DNA of 64,000 nucleotides from Botrytis cinerea B05.10 (taxonomy: Eukaryota; Ascomycota; Leotiomycetes; Helotiales; Sclerotiniaceae): NCBI RefSeq assembly GCF_000143535.2, contig NC_037315.1:1674001-1738000 (forward strand), read 5' to 3'. Position 1 is the stretch's first letter. Each line of letters opens with the position of its first letter. Made by a program: the position numbers and the translations under genes. This document shows positions 22,661-34,920 of the stretch, in pieces. The notes under the pieces were generated by a model. That model was not told the DNA's origin. It was given only the letters and a program-made list of their open reading frames with translations, and made no database searches.

Positions 22661-23777
22661 GGGCTTATAGCAACTAAATGATATTTTCGCTAAATATTGA
22701 AACAGCAGGCAGTCAGCTCCACACTCGCGCCCACAGCCGATCGATAATCATCAATCAGAGCACTATCACATGTATTAAGCTGCCACTACAGCATCCTTCT
22801 TTGCTTCAGTTTCAGGTCCTATGGGCCGAAGGACAGGCCAAGGCCGATGGATGAGCTCGAGTTTGAAGTCACGTGATCATCGATCTAGCTATCCAATCAT
22901 TTAAGCCCAATCTGCACACAATCTATCAGGTTTTCCATCAACGCCACCTTTGACTCAGATTCTGAAACGCTCACCACAATTCATGGCTCATATTTCAGTC
23001 TTCACTCTCATCCTGTGATGCGCGCGGGTAAAAAGTACTGGATTTGCTCCACTTTCCGTCTAATTCCTTCTATTTTCGACAAGGAAGAGGCCTTGCAGAG
23101 GTCCAAGCTCTACATAGCTTACTTCTGCGGCAAGGTTAATTTAAAGAAAAGCCAAAATTCTACTACGCATCGTGCCTTGAGATCCTACGCATAGCTCACT
23201 CCAAGCTCGAAGTTCGACCATTCGTATGCTTCAACCATTAGGAACCCTCCATTTGAGTCCAGATCCATTCCATCAATGAGTTGCCTCGAATTCTCCACTC
23301 TCAAGTGAGTAAAGATTCAAGCTCAAAGTTCACGCTTGAATGACTACAAGGATAGGGGCGAAGATTGTAATCAGCCTTGTCTATTTATGAATCCTGTTGG
23401 TAAGGAAAAAACTGCCGGCAGGCCTTCCACAAGGCATTGCCCCCAATGATCAATGTATTATTTGTATTGGCCTTGTCTATCTGAAAAAACGTAGTTCATA
23501 CTTCCATTCTCCACTCTTGTGATAATGACAGGAACAAACCCATCACTACGCGCCGTATGAATGGATTCCGGTCAACGACCTCGGTATGATCTATAATCGC
23601 AGTTCTAAGAAGTAGCTCTTCGCGCGTATGAAATTGGTCCATACACTTTAATGACTTTGGAACCTTGAATCGTTTCTGCTTTCTTTTGTCTTTTCTTGCT
23701 GCTTAGAATTTGGCCGTCACTTTCTCTACACATAATTCACACTCCTATACACGGCCGTCTTGAAGGCCAATCTTAAC
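22661..23777. other. Intergenic upstream of repeat-bearing membrane protein
   Basis: No open frame of note. Contains a CACGTGATCATCG sequence near 22871. Presumed promoter of the downstream gene; otherwise nothing seen. Confidence 0.5.
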
Positions 23778-24650
23778 ATGGATAAAACAACTTCTACCTT
23801 GCCGTCAATTACATCAGCAGCCAATACTATAATGCCAACAATTACGAGAGAAACCGCTGTGTCTGATACAGAATCTACAGCTTCATCGCCATCCGGGTCC
23901 AGCCAAAATGCAACAACAGATTACCCCTCTCTCAACATTGCTATAGGAGTCGGGATAGGAGTCGGTATCGGATTGGTTCTTCTGATTATTGCATGTGTCC
24001 CCTTGTTTAAATGGTGGAAACGACGCCGACAGGCTGCTCATGGGCAATTTCAATACAATCATCAAGCGCCATCACACCAGTTTCAAAATCAATACCATAA
24101 TCAATTTCAGGTATATCATCAGTCACCCCGAGATATACAAGCTCCTTATTTTTATCCGGAGGCAGCTGGCACGAATCGAACTTCTGCGAATGGAAGTCCG
24201 CCCGGATTTCACCTAGAAAGAGCAAATAGTACTTTCCAAACTCCAGCTACTAGCCTACCAAATTCTTATCCAGAGAGCGCCGATAGTGCGTATCGAAATA
24301 CTTCGAATAGATATACCCCAAACTATTTTCCAGAGGCAGTTGGAGCGAACCAAATTCCTACAAATGGATTTCCGCCAAACTATTTCTCGGGAGCAATTGG
24401 AACGAATCATGATTCTGCGAATACCCTTCCACCAAACTATTCTTTGGAGGCAATCGGAGCGAATCAGAATTCTGCGGTTGGAGGTCATTCCACTCTTTAT
24501 CTAGAGAGCGCTGAAAGAACCTATCAAAGTCCTATGAATAGACGTACGGCTGTATTTGAGATGAGTGACAAGAGACAGACGGATTCGTGGGTTAAAGAGA
24601 TGATGATAGCTAATCAGGAAGAGCTATGGATGGAATCGCCCATACGATAG
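23778..24650 (+). CDS. Single-pass membrane protein with 19-residue tandem repeats
   Basis: One exon of 290 residues from the ATG at 23778. Residues 1-50 are Ser/Thr-rich and free of a signal peptide. A Gly/Ile/Val-rich transmembrane helix runs about 53-78 and ends in a KWWKRRR stop-transfer cluster. The rest is a Gln/Asn/Tyr-rich cytosolic tail. Within it 19-residue repeats begin PNYFPEAVGANQ (181-199), PNYFSGAIGTNH (200-218) and PNYSLEAIGANQ (219-237); diverged copies precede and follow (about 122-180 and 238-256). The architecture resembles the C-terminal half of fungal surface receptors or wall sensors with a Ser/Thr-rich ectodomain, but the ectodomain is very short here. No family recognised. 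The gene may be a truncated relative of a longer surface protein, or a real short type III membrane protein. Confidence 0.6.
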   Translation: MDKTTSTLPSITSAANTIMPTITRETAVSDTESTASSPSGSSQNATTDYPSLNIAIGVGIGVGIGLVLLIIACVPLFKWWKRRRQAAHGQFQYNHQAPSHQFQNQYHNQFQVYHQSPRDIQAPYFYPEAAGTNRTSANGSPPGFHLERANSTFQTPATSLPNSYPESADSAYRNTSNRYTPNYFPEAVGANQIPTNGFPPNYFSGAIGTNHDSANTLPPNYSLEAIGANQNSAVGGHSTLYLESAERTYQSPMNRRTAVFEMSDKRQTDSWVKEMMIANQEELWMESPIR

Positions 24651-25608
24651 GATAATTGAGGATATTTATCGTTCCACCGAGGGTGAGAAGGTGTGTTTGA
24701 ATAGATTGCTGTTGTATATATCAGATTTCTTTTGTCTTTACTACCGCGAAATTGTAATGCATAAATTTAGCGACGGGTTGGGGAGTTGGGATATTTATTC
24801 GCGAAGAGGGAAATTGTTTGTGGGAAAGAGGGAATTTAGATGGATGAGATGAGATACCCAGGGATGTTTAAAGATATTAGAATTCAATCACATTTAAAAC
24901 CTTCATAAGCACTCTTTTATGTTGCTTTTTTTTTCTTTAACCCGCATGCCTCTAGATACAGAATAGTTCACAGGGCGCAATATCGGTGTTACATTATATC
25001 TATGTATGGAAACTATCGATGGATAGAAAAACCATATTCTTCCATTCGAAAATTCATCACAGAACAGAGTGTTAAAGTTAGCTCTATAGCATCATTCCTA
25101 GTTCCCTTAAGTTTTCATATTCCTATTGCATATTCTAACACACACATGTCTCCCAACCTCAACCTCATCCCCAACCCTATAAATGAACCTCAACTAAAGA
25201 TCCGGTATTATATATATGATTCACTCTTCTCGTGATAACTAGACGGATCGATTATATACAGCCTCGATCTAAGAGATACCTTGTCGTGCATTTTCTTCGA
25301 CATCTCTCGTGCACGCGGGGGGGGGTGGAAAACTTTTTCTTCCATGCGTTTTCGTGGGGAGTTCGGAGTAGAAATGTAGGATTTTATAGCGGTGTGTATT
25401 TTCTGTATTCCCCAAGCTTGGTGTGGGATTTCAGGAGGGAAAATTAGGTTCTTTGTAAGTTGGGAGGTTCTCTTGTTTATCTTTTTTTCTTTCTTTCTTT
25501 CTTCTGAGGGGGTTTTCGGTATCGGTAATTGAAGAAGCGTGTGTGATGTTCATAGGCTCTGAATATCTGTCTATCTATGATTCAGGTCCTGGCCGGTGTT
25601 TGTTTAAG

Positions 25609-25612
<4 letters not shown>

Positions 25613-25640
<28 letters not shown>
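25613..25640. repeat. Poly-T run of 28
   Basis: Uninterrupted run of 28 T on the plus strand, equal to poly-A on the minus strand. No flanking target-site duplication was found by eye, so a retroposed tail is only a possibility. Confidence 0.9.
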
Positions 25641-25930
25641 GGAAAATATTATTATACGGTGTGGTATTGAATGGTATGGTGTTTTGAGAAGAAGAAATAT
25701 CATATTCTGTAAGGATTAGATGATGCATATCTATCTACGAAGCTGGAGATGGAAAATACGGTAGATTTCACAGTGTTTAGATTATTGAAAGGATAGATCT
25801 CGGGGATTGGGTGGGTGACGTAATTTAAGTGAGGAAAATACGGTAGGGGTTTATCTAGAGTGTTTTACTTGCATATTCTATGTGTATGGAATCAGACCGA
25901 TGGTCTTTTGATGGTTGTGTGAGTTAGAAA

Positions 25931-25960
25931 TGTATGTGTGTGTGTGTGTGTGTGTATGTA
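25931..25960. repeat. TG dinucleotide microsatellite
   Basis: Ten or more TG units flanked by TGTA on both sides. Confidence 0.9.
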
Positions 25961-26211
25961 GGCATAGCATCAAGAAATTTGAACAAGGCGTTTCTTTACT
26001 TGCTTGTCTCTCCAACGTCTCGATCCAATCCCCTCGCTCCGATACTACACCCGTACCTACGCACGTACGTACCACACTGTGAGTGAGTAAGTGCCTATTC
26101 AGATGTCTCTTATTTCCCGCGCTTAGCCCCGGAGACCGGGATAAATGATATCGGATACTGGTGAGTGGGAAGAGAATATTTTGGGGTTCGGTATGGATGT
26201 ATGTATACGCG

Positions 26212-26320
26212 GTATGTATGTATGCATGCATGCATGCATGTATGGAAGATGCCATGCATATATCGCAAACGTGTTTGTGTATGTGCATGTGTATGTGTAT
26301 GTGTATCTGTATGCGTGTAC
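26212..26320. repeat. ATGC/GTAT compound microsatellite
   Basis: TATG units lead into a self-complementary run of GCAT units (about 26222-26240). After about 30 bases follow GTGTAT-type units (26271-26320). The GCAT run is a perfect palindrome and could extrude a hairpin. Confidence 0.85.
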
Positions 26321-29198
26321 ATATATCGGGATGAACGGAGTTGACAGACAGTGCGTGGGGAATGGCTGGATGGATAGAGGGTTTGCCATGCGTGATAAGT
26401 GGCAAAAGAATGAATGAACAAATAAATAGATAGGTGAGTGGATAACATAGAGATTAGGCGGTGGCAGGATGTACGGAGTGTGTTGTGTGAGTACGCTATT
26501 GTGTAATTAAACACGGTGCTTCATCGGCAGTGAAAGTTTGTGTGGCTATGGAAGCATGGTGCGGAATGTTCGTTTAGGGTGTACATGCAGTTTTTTGTTC
26601 GATGGTCTGAGAAATCGTCAGAAGTGTAATGGCTAGAGAATACAAATAATGGAAAAGGTGCTGGAAGTCGGGTGCGGAAATTAAGCTACTGATGAGTTTA
26701 CTTGGTAGGGCACAAGAATAGCAATTTACCAAGCATAAAAAGAAGAATTCGGAGGGGACAATGAAATCAATAAAAAAAACACCATCAAATCTAGTACCAC
26801 AACTATCGTTCATCAAGTCATTAACCAACATGTCGCGCACGAAGCGAGGTAGCACCCGCAGCAAAAATCAGTCACACATCCCCTTACACGACGTGAAAGA
26901 ACTCCATAACACGGACACGATGTTTCCAATAGGCGAGTGCGAATATGCATAGGGGGTACAAGCATTGGCGATGGTATTTTGGGAGCGTTAATTTGGGTAG
27001 GGCTAGCTGGTGGAGATATGCGGTGTGACGGATGTGGTGCGATGTGGGGTGTGTGGAGGAAAGGAAAGGAAAGGAAGATGGGGAGAAGGAAAGAAGCCGA
27101 GCGTGTGCTCGGGTAGGTGCATGGGTGATTGTGCAGTGGAAGGGTTGGTGCGATGGAAGCGTATGATTGAGTGAAGGAGAATGAGGAGGATAGGTTCTAG
27201 CGCTCTGTCTTATTGAGGCTGACTGGGGGTAATGGTAAATCTGGCGCGATTTATACTAATAGAGAATAAACTGAGATGTGCAAACTTCAAGTCCATGATA
27301 ATTTTTTTTACTTTTAGAAAGAAGTATTGAGAGACTAGGTACTCGAGAAATGAATGAGAGAGTTATTATTTCCCTCCCTTATCCCTCTCAGATCATGATT
27401 TGGAAAATTTCAGCGAGCCAGTACCGGGTGTCACCGTAACCCACTTCGCCGCTCATTCCATCTCATCATCGATCTCCACTGAAAGAAGGCGGAATTAAAC
27501 TTCCAACCGCATGCACAAAGTATTTCGAGGCATTAAAGAGTCTTCTAGTAACACTATCGTAGCACAGCGTAGTATCTTTGCGAATGCGAATGCGGATACT
27601 AAGATGAATTCAATAATTGAATGAGTTGAACAACACGCGAAAATTCAACACTTCACCGATTAGACAAGTATATAGCCAAGACTACAGCCAAGATAAGCAA
27701 TCAAGTAAATATCAATTGATGTCATTAATACTATCAGTGTCAGCTACAAGGAAGACATAAAGACTGGAGATCAATTCATCTAACCATTTTGCGCACACCG
27801 AGTAGCAAACACCAGGCTATCGTATAGTAAAACAATCAGCCCACTTGCTCATTCTAACAGCGTTAAGATAAACAATTGAGCAATAAGTAAAGAGAAAGAG
27901 GAAACAAAACTAAAGACGAGCAAACAGGCAGCCACCCATCCCAAATTTCTTGCGATCGCAATTCTCACAAAAGCCACCCCTCTTTCCGGAAACACACATA
28001 GACATAGACACCACGAACACCTCCGGAACAAATCAACCAACCAATCCTATCCCCATCCATCCATACCCTTATACCACCACATCAAATAGAATAGAGACAG
28101 AAATACATGAAAAGCAGAGCTAACAGACTGTAAACCAGAGTGCTAGGTAGACATAAACTGAAGCCGAAGAAAAGCAGAGGCGAACCAAATGAAACTTGCA
28201 AGAGAAAATAGACTGGTCTAGAACAAAATGGGTACAAAGAACACAAATCGCTTTGAAACAAGGTTGTGGTACAGGAACTATTTTTTTGGTGTTGTTTGTT
28301 AAAATGTTGTGCGCGTGCCGATGTCGGTAAAGCTCTCAAGGGTAAAATGTCGCTGCCAGCCTAGGGACCGGTAATTTGCATCAGACGTGTTTCCAACCTG
28401 CGACTTGATGGGCTCTAGCTAAACGATTCTGAATTCGTGAAGTTTAATGGCGTAGAAAGGAGTGGTACAGGATACCTGGTTTCAGTTGTCGGTATTGGTA
28501 AAGCAATGCGATATGAGCAATGAAATTCGTGAACATGCAAAAAAAGATGAATTTGAAAAGTCGGAGAAGTCGTAGTCGTATCAGTTCAGTTGTCTGTATC
28601 AAGTAGTCGCCATCGTAGACTCATCGGCAATAAAAGTTGTTGACAACGAGGAGATTCGGTTATGAATTTTTGTGGGATTTGAGAAAGGGGAACAATGTAA
28701 AGAAACGGATGCCTGTGGTTGGCTAATAGTAACAAATCGGCAAGCTTATGGCGTCCCTGCATGTATTTCATGCAGGTGGCCACATTCTCGTCATATTCGG
28801 TTTCTGTGGCAAATCGCAACACGGGAACAAGATAGATTTGAGACATTTTCGGATCCTACCACCCAGGTTGTCAGTGGCTGTCTTTCATAACTTTTTTTTA
28901 TATCAAACGACTGGGCATAGAATATTTCCTTCGCCGCACTCAACATCATCCACAAATTCAATTGATGTTTGGTAACAATTTATTTTGTGATATGATAGAG
29001 ATGCCACAATCTTATCCCACATGGCAAAAACGAGAGGAAAACGGGGAAAATGAGGCAAGTGAGGAAAACTTACCCAGGGATCAATTTCCAACTGCTTCCC
29101 CACACACCACCAAAAACCATAGTAAGATTCCATGAGAAAGTTCCAGACAGCGACAAGTTGCTCAATGCGGTGACAGTATATGAGACATGACTATGCCT
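26321..29198. other. Gene desert, central-left part
   Basis: About 2.9 kb without a coding frame longer than 96 codons. 27058-27080 has GGAAA repeats; 27900-28090 is CA-rich on the plus strand, like a 5' leader, but no ORF follows. No transposon signature or inverted repeat seen. Confidence 0.55.
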
Positions 29199-32100
29199 TC
29201 ATTGAGCAATTACGACAAGTCTTGAGTTTGCAATATTTACACTCGTAGATGAACCAATGAGGTCCAGAATGGCACATCGAGCAAATCCACTGGATGAGTG
29301 TGGATTCTGACTTAAGAACATTGAAAGAATGACTGCAGTATGTGGGAACAGCCATTGCGTGAAATATATGCTGAGCTTTGGGGATGGGTTTGAAGGAATT
29401 CTATGGCTGGAAGAATTATCAGTTATCATCTGCAACGAAAGTTCGAGGAATAGAACTGTAATAACGGAGGATATACATACTGATTGGACGCGGAGAAATT
29501 TGCTGAGGTAGCAATGCTGATGAGCGAAGAAGATTGCAAGAAGCTTTCCAGATTGGAGAACTGAGGTTTGTTGTTGAAGTTGTTGCTCAAGAAGTGGAAG
29601 TGGAGCAACGAGAAACTGTGAAGGAAAGCTGAGAAGCCAGCAAAGGACTTCAGCTGCGCTCCCAAAGACGGAAAAGTATTCACCAAATCAAATTCTATGG
29701 GGAACAATGAATTGCGAAAGTGAGCTCCAAATTGCGAAGTTAATTGTTGAAGAAAATTCGACTTCTTGTCGTGTGTTTGATATGCCAAGCGAAGATAAGT
29801 GAATCTTGTGCAGAGATTATTGTCCCAGTATTGTTGAATATGAAGAGAAATCCCGAAAAACAAAACAAAAGTCCTCTCCAAACTAGCGGTCACGGTGAGC
29901 CTTTTTATATAATGAAGAGTATGAGAGAATATAATCAAGCGTATTCAGATAGATGAAATCGATCGAGTTTTGCCTTGTGTTTTCGGCTTGGCGTTTTTTC
30001 TCTGAGTGTACCGTGCAGAGGATGAATCGAATGGCTGAAAGTATAGCCAGCAAAGTAGATAGTTTGTTTGAGAAGTATATAAGAGATAAAGTTTTGTCAA
30101 GGAGAAAAGTATAAGTTATTTTAGATGAGTGATGTTGAACGTATAATGAGGCTGCTGTGGACATGAAGTGGGTTTCCAAGCGAGAAAGCTGAGGGTGTTT
30201 GATGATATTTGAGGGGACCTATGGCATTGGTGATGAGTACCTCTGGGGCGCTTCTTATTTCAGATAATCGTATGGATTCGATAAAGTTTGCTGAGTTTGC
30301 TTGCTTTGCTGGTTTGATTGCGTATCCCTTTTAAGCTTTTTTGAAATGATGTCCTGGAAAAAGATGTACCGCGAAGTATTGCAACAATAGAAATTGCGGC
30401 AAGCAAGCCGGAAGTACACTTGAAATGAAGCAGGGCGAAAGGATAATTGCATGTGTTGGTAACGGCTCGGTCTATCGTTATTGATGGAGAAGATTTTCAG
30501 CTAGTTTGCTAATCTGCTAGTCTCCTAGTCTTGTGGCCGTCAACAGGAGAAGGGTCGAGCAAAGAGTTGTAGCCAAAGCAGACAAGGGGTGCAAGTCTTG
30601 AGGCAGTAAAACGTCAAAAGAAGGAATTTGAAGTTTACTAGGTACGTACCGGCCAAGCAATCACATCCGTCCGTCTGTCTGTCTGAAGAAGCAACACTCC
30701 GTATATGAGTTACTGGTAGATGATGCCCACTTGGCTAGCTAGCAAGCCATCAGCATTGAAGTTTTTCGGTCCCGGCCGATCTACATCCGTCTGTTCTATA
30801 TGATCTGTACCGTAGACTGGAAAGAAAAGGTTAAGGGATCCTTGGAGAAGAACAGGGTGTGCAGAGTAACGTGCAAATGGCAAATTGCAAAGATACAAGT
30901 TGTGGCTCTAAACCTTAAATACACGATGGCTTACCTGAAAGGTTATAGCATATGGGTCCATAGGTTCGAGAACATGTGCGTAGTGGGGGTGTAAGGAGAA
31001 TCTACCGTTGGGCTGAAAGGTGTGTGAGAGAGGGACGAGATTGAACCAGGGGAAAGGTTCATGATGGAGAATACTGGGGAGTGTCAAATTTATGGTAAAT
31101 GTGGGCTTGTTCTGTATAATATGGTGGTGTAGATACAGATGACCCGAATGCACTTTCCTTCCCATCAGGTTTACTACGAGAGATCACGCCAAAATTCTCA
31201 AAGAGGTAGCATCTGTCTATAATATACTTTGTTGACGGGATATTTTTAACCCAAAAAAGTTTAATCCGACAGATGCATCACGATACTATGATACGATGAT
31301 GAATTTCGCATGGTATGTTATCGTTAGCTTTATATATCCATTCGTCTGACGCCTTGACTGAAAATAAGCGTTCGGGAGAGGTTTGACATCTAACCGGGGC
31401 AATCTTTCTGGGAGGCCCGAGGTATAAATTCAAGATATTTGGCTTTCGCGGAAGACGGAATGGGTTTGGTTTGTCTCTACCAAGCAGTGTAGAAGAACGC
31501 CCATGTTTCTTATATCATTCTTAGACGTCAAGAGGTGGACAGGGAGCGAGTTGAGGTACCTGGGTACATAAGATTGAATGGCTGTGTGGTCGTCTTGGGA
31601 TAAAAAAAGCGAGCGAGAGACAACGATAAACGAAATGGGCATAGCCAGCCTATCAAAATTTCGTGGAGCTGAAGGATGGGACTTGGATGAAAGTGGTAAA
31701 TGGTCGGAAAGCCATTAATTACCATCTACTGCTCCCGAATCTCATTCCTTCGTTCCAAGATTGTCCCCTCCAATTCTTGATTGTGCTAATATCAGGGTAC
31801 ATCGTCGTATTTTAACTAGAAGCATACCAGTACCGGTATGGTGTTAGTCAGGGTAAAGTGGGGTACGGATCTTCCCTGAGTTGGGTTGCGAAAGCTTGCC
31901 GCCGTCTCCCTAACCAGAAGTTTGATTATGCGTCTTCCCTGAGGTCGATCTTGAATGGCCGTGGAGGGGGAGGAGGGGCTAGAGGTTTGAGTACGCGGCT
32001 TGTCAGAGAGTAAAGAACTGTTGTCACGATATACGATCTGACGGCCATGCAGACACGATCATTTGTTGGCTTCGTGGGATAATCCGTCATCATAACCACA

Positions 32101-34783
32101 CAAGTACATGAGAACTGGGGTCTAAAGAGTAGGGGACAGTAGAACCAAATATCACCAAGTCTGGTAAATATGTAGGTCGTTGAAAGCGGTTATGATAACG
32201 CTTAGCTTACCTTGCTGCTTACCTGAATATTACATTGTTCCAACCACGATGATCAATTTGGAGTTTTTGGCGAAGAAAATTTAAGGTCACAACAAACGAC
32301 ATGTTGCACAAAGCTAGGCCGGGTAATTGCTATGGAAGGACCATGATTCGATCAGGGATGAGAATGGATAAAAAAATCCCGGAGAGACTTTCCTCGTGGC
32401 ATTTGTTAGGGATGTTGATCAAATTAGCAAGGATTTTGGGTCCAGGTAAGGATTGGTGTAATCTGCATGGTGAAGGAGTAGATAATTGGTAACCGAGGCC
32501 CGTTGAGGATATCAAATTTATCGTTCGTGGACACTATGAGCAATCATCAATGAAGCGGTGCACTAGTGGAACAGCGAAGGAAGGCAGCAAAGTGCCAAAA
32601 GCAACATGATCTATTCGTTATACTTTCTTGGAATGCATGGAGTGTTTTCTCAATCGATTCCATTCAGGCTCCGGGAAAGCTTGAAGGCGAATGGGAAAGT
32701 GGGAAACGAATTATCCTGAAAGATAGTGTGTGTGATACAAAGTGTAACACGACAGATAAGATTTCTTGCTATTCAGGTAGGTGGACTAGGTAGACTAGGT
32801 GGTAAGAAGTGAGATCAGGTTGACATGATTAACAATGACATGTCTAAGCCATCGAGCATCTTGTCCTGGCTAATTTCATTAGATAGAAGGGGCAGGAGGA
32901 GATCGGTAGGGGTGTTTTCAGGAATGTGACCATGCTAGTTGCCATGATGGACCGACCCGTTGTGTAGTCATCACGGATCATTGACCGTGTGTACGTATGA
33001 ACGGCTTCAGAGCGAAACGGCAGGGCTATAACGGTCTTTTTTTGTCTCTCAGTCATCGCTTTCTTCTGATACAAACCGAGGTTGGCAGGTTCAAAAGTCG
33101 TAATAATTTAAGAAGTTTTCATTTGGTAAAAGTATGTTTAATAAAGGTGTCATTAGCGGACGATTCGGATAGCCTCACATGTAGGATCTCCACTCGCTCT
33201 AATGATTCGGAGGTTTTGACTAACTCCATCTCCAGGAAATCACGGGAACAAACTGCAATTGGTCCCCATTATTTTCATAATTAAAAGGGACGCATGGGGA
33301 GTACCCAGTAGGTGCAGTAGAAAGGTCCCAGCACTGAGGAGTCGGTAAAGAAAAAAACTGTCACCCACATAAGACGGGTGCAGCTTGCTTTGACGATCAT
33401 TGCATCTGCAGCAGACTGAAAAATGCTTTGGCCAGATAGTGGTGTTACAGTGTTTGAAGTGTTTGAAAATACATATAAACATACAAATAGGAGAGATGCG
33501 TTGAGGCCATCGAGCGAGCAATGGCCATTCACATCTAACAAGCATCTATCTATCTTGGTAGGTACGCGTGTTTAGACAAATTAGACTGGCGACTGGGTTT
33601 GGATAATGACACTTGAATTACACGGCATCGATTCCCGTTAGCTGTCATTATATCCCAACTAATCATATCACACACCACTCATGTCATGCTATTCATGTTT
33701 TGGGTCAAGTACATTATTTGATAAATACTGACTGGCTTCGTTACGCAGATCGCTGTAGCAAAATCATAAGCAACGAAAGCGTCTCGAGGATTATGGTGCT
33801 TCATGCTGTCATACTTCGCGACAGTGAATGCGGAGGCTAGACCTGAGATTTCTTAGAAACGAGGATACGAAAGGGGCAGTGGAGGGTTACTTTGAAGCTT
33901 ATTATTGAGACTGCCACCTAGATGCTTGATGATGTATACACTCGCTCGCACGACTCGCTCTCATGGTGAGACCTGAGTATGAGCACCCATCTTGAAGAGG
34001 TGATGTGATGTGATGTGATGATATTCTGTTCCCTACCTAGTCAACCGAGTAGGAAGTCATTTCTCTCAGCTTATTCCATCCATCATCTAGATCAATTCTA
34101 ATGAAGAGATACATGAGATAGATTAAGTCTAACTTAGTCGAAACTCGCAAAATTGCCAAATCAACTTTCTTTTGCCTTTTGACATTGTATTCCACTCTTT
34201 GCGCCTCTATTCCTATGCAGCATTTCCCCAAAGGATCACATTCTTTTAAGTTTCATTGGGTATCAACCACGCCACCATAATATATCTACATATCGTCCTG
34301 GTAACTACCAGCATTTCCACATATGCAACGCAAAGCTCAAAGAAGCAATTATTTTCTTACCAAGAACACAAATAAATAAATGTCCGATGCACATCACTTC
34401 TTTGGGAAACCGTTGATTTGCTGGTGCTTGTGTCAAAGATCCATGTCCTGTGCCAATCAAGGCCCGTTACCCACACCCACAATTCAATTCGTGCGCATAC
34501 ATATACGATGTATATCAAAACCTAAGATTCCATCAAGACTCCTTCTCCCAAGATATCAATCGCCAAGTCGGACATATCTCAGGCCAACTAGGGGTCGTCG
34601 TCTGAAATAGACTGCCAGAGAGACGAAGAACAAGATTACTATTCACATTTACCTTCACATTTAGATTTAGATTCACATTCACATCATGTCTCATCAGATG
34701 TAACGAATAAAATCAATTAGTCGCCAGATCGGTGCGTTGGGTGCACATCCATCCTCCGCCCTCTATTACTAATTTTTACAGCT
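29199..34783. other. Gene desert, central part
   Basis: About 5.6 kb. The longest frame (minus, 29426-29938, 170 codons) has no ATG and no motif. A GTGAT pentanucleotide repeat is at 34000-34022. Otherwise mixed-composition DNA without recognisable structure, tRNA box sequences or transposase-like frames. Confidence 0.5.
34000..34022. repeat. GTGAT pentanucleotide repeat
   Basis: Four to five GTGAT units in a row. Confidence 0.85.
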
Positions 34784-34795
34784 CATACATACATG

Positions 34796-34841
<46 letters not shown>

Positions 34842-34920
34842 CATTCACATACATACATACATACATACATACACATGTATACACATAAACATACACATAT
34901 ACATATATGCATGCATGCAT
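34784..34920. repeat. CATATA/CATA compound microsatellite
   Basis: About 135 bases of CATATA hexamers, then CATA tetramers, then mixed CACATA and GCAT units. It is the largest simple repeat in the window. Translations of it on either strand give Tyr/Thr/His or Cys/Met-rich artefacts. Confidence 0.92.

Larger units (their letters stand above)
24651..26204. other. Start of gene desert: homopolymer and simple repeats
   Basis: No credible coding frame. Holds the 3' end of the preceding gene, a G9 run (25317-25325), a CTTT-rich tract (25481-25505), a T28 run (25613-25640) and a TG dinucleotide repeat (25935-25954). Frames reported by translation here are low-complexity artefacts. Confidence 0.6.

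Noticed and set aside
25878..26514. Overlapping His/Tyr/Thr-rich minus-strand frames up to 175 codons
   Set aside because: They span TG and ATGC microsatellites; the translations are simple-repeat artefacts.
29199..29938. Possible two-exon minus-strand gene (170-codon frame spliced to a 78-codon frame)
   Set aside because: A phase-0 intron could join them, but the first frame has no ATG, no motif and ordinary composition, and a frame this long is expected by chance in a window of this size.
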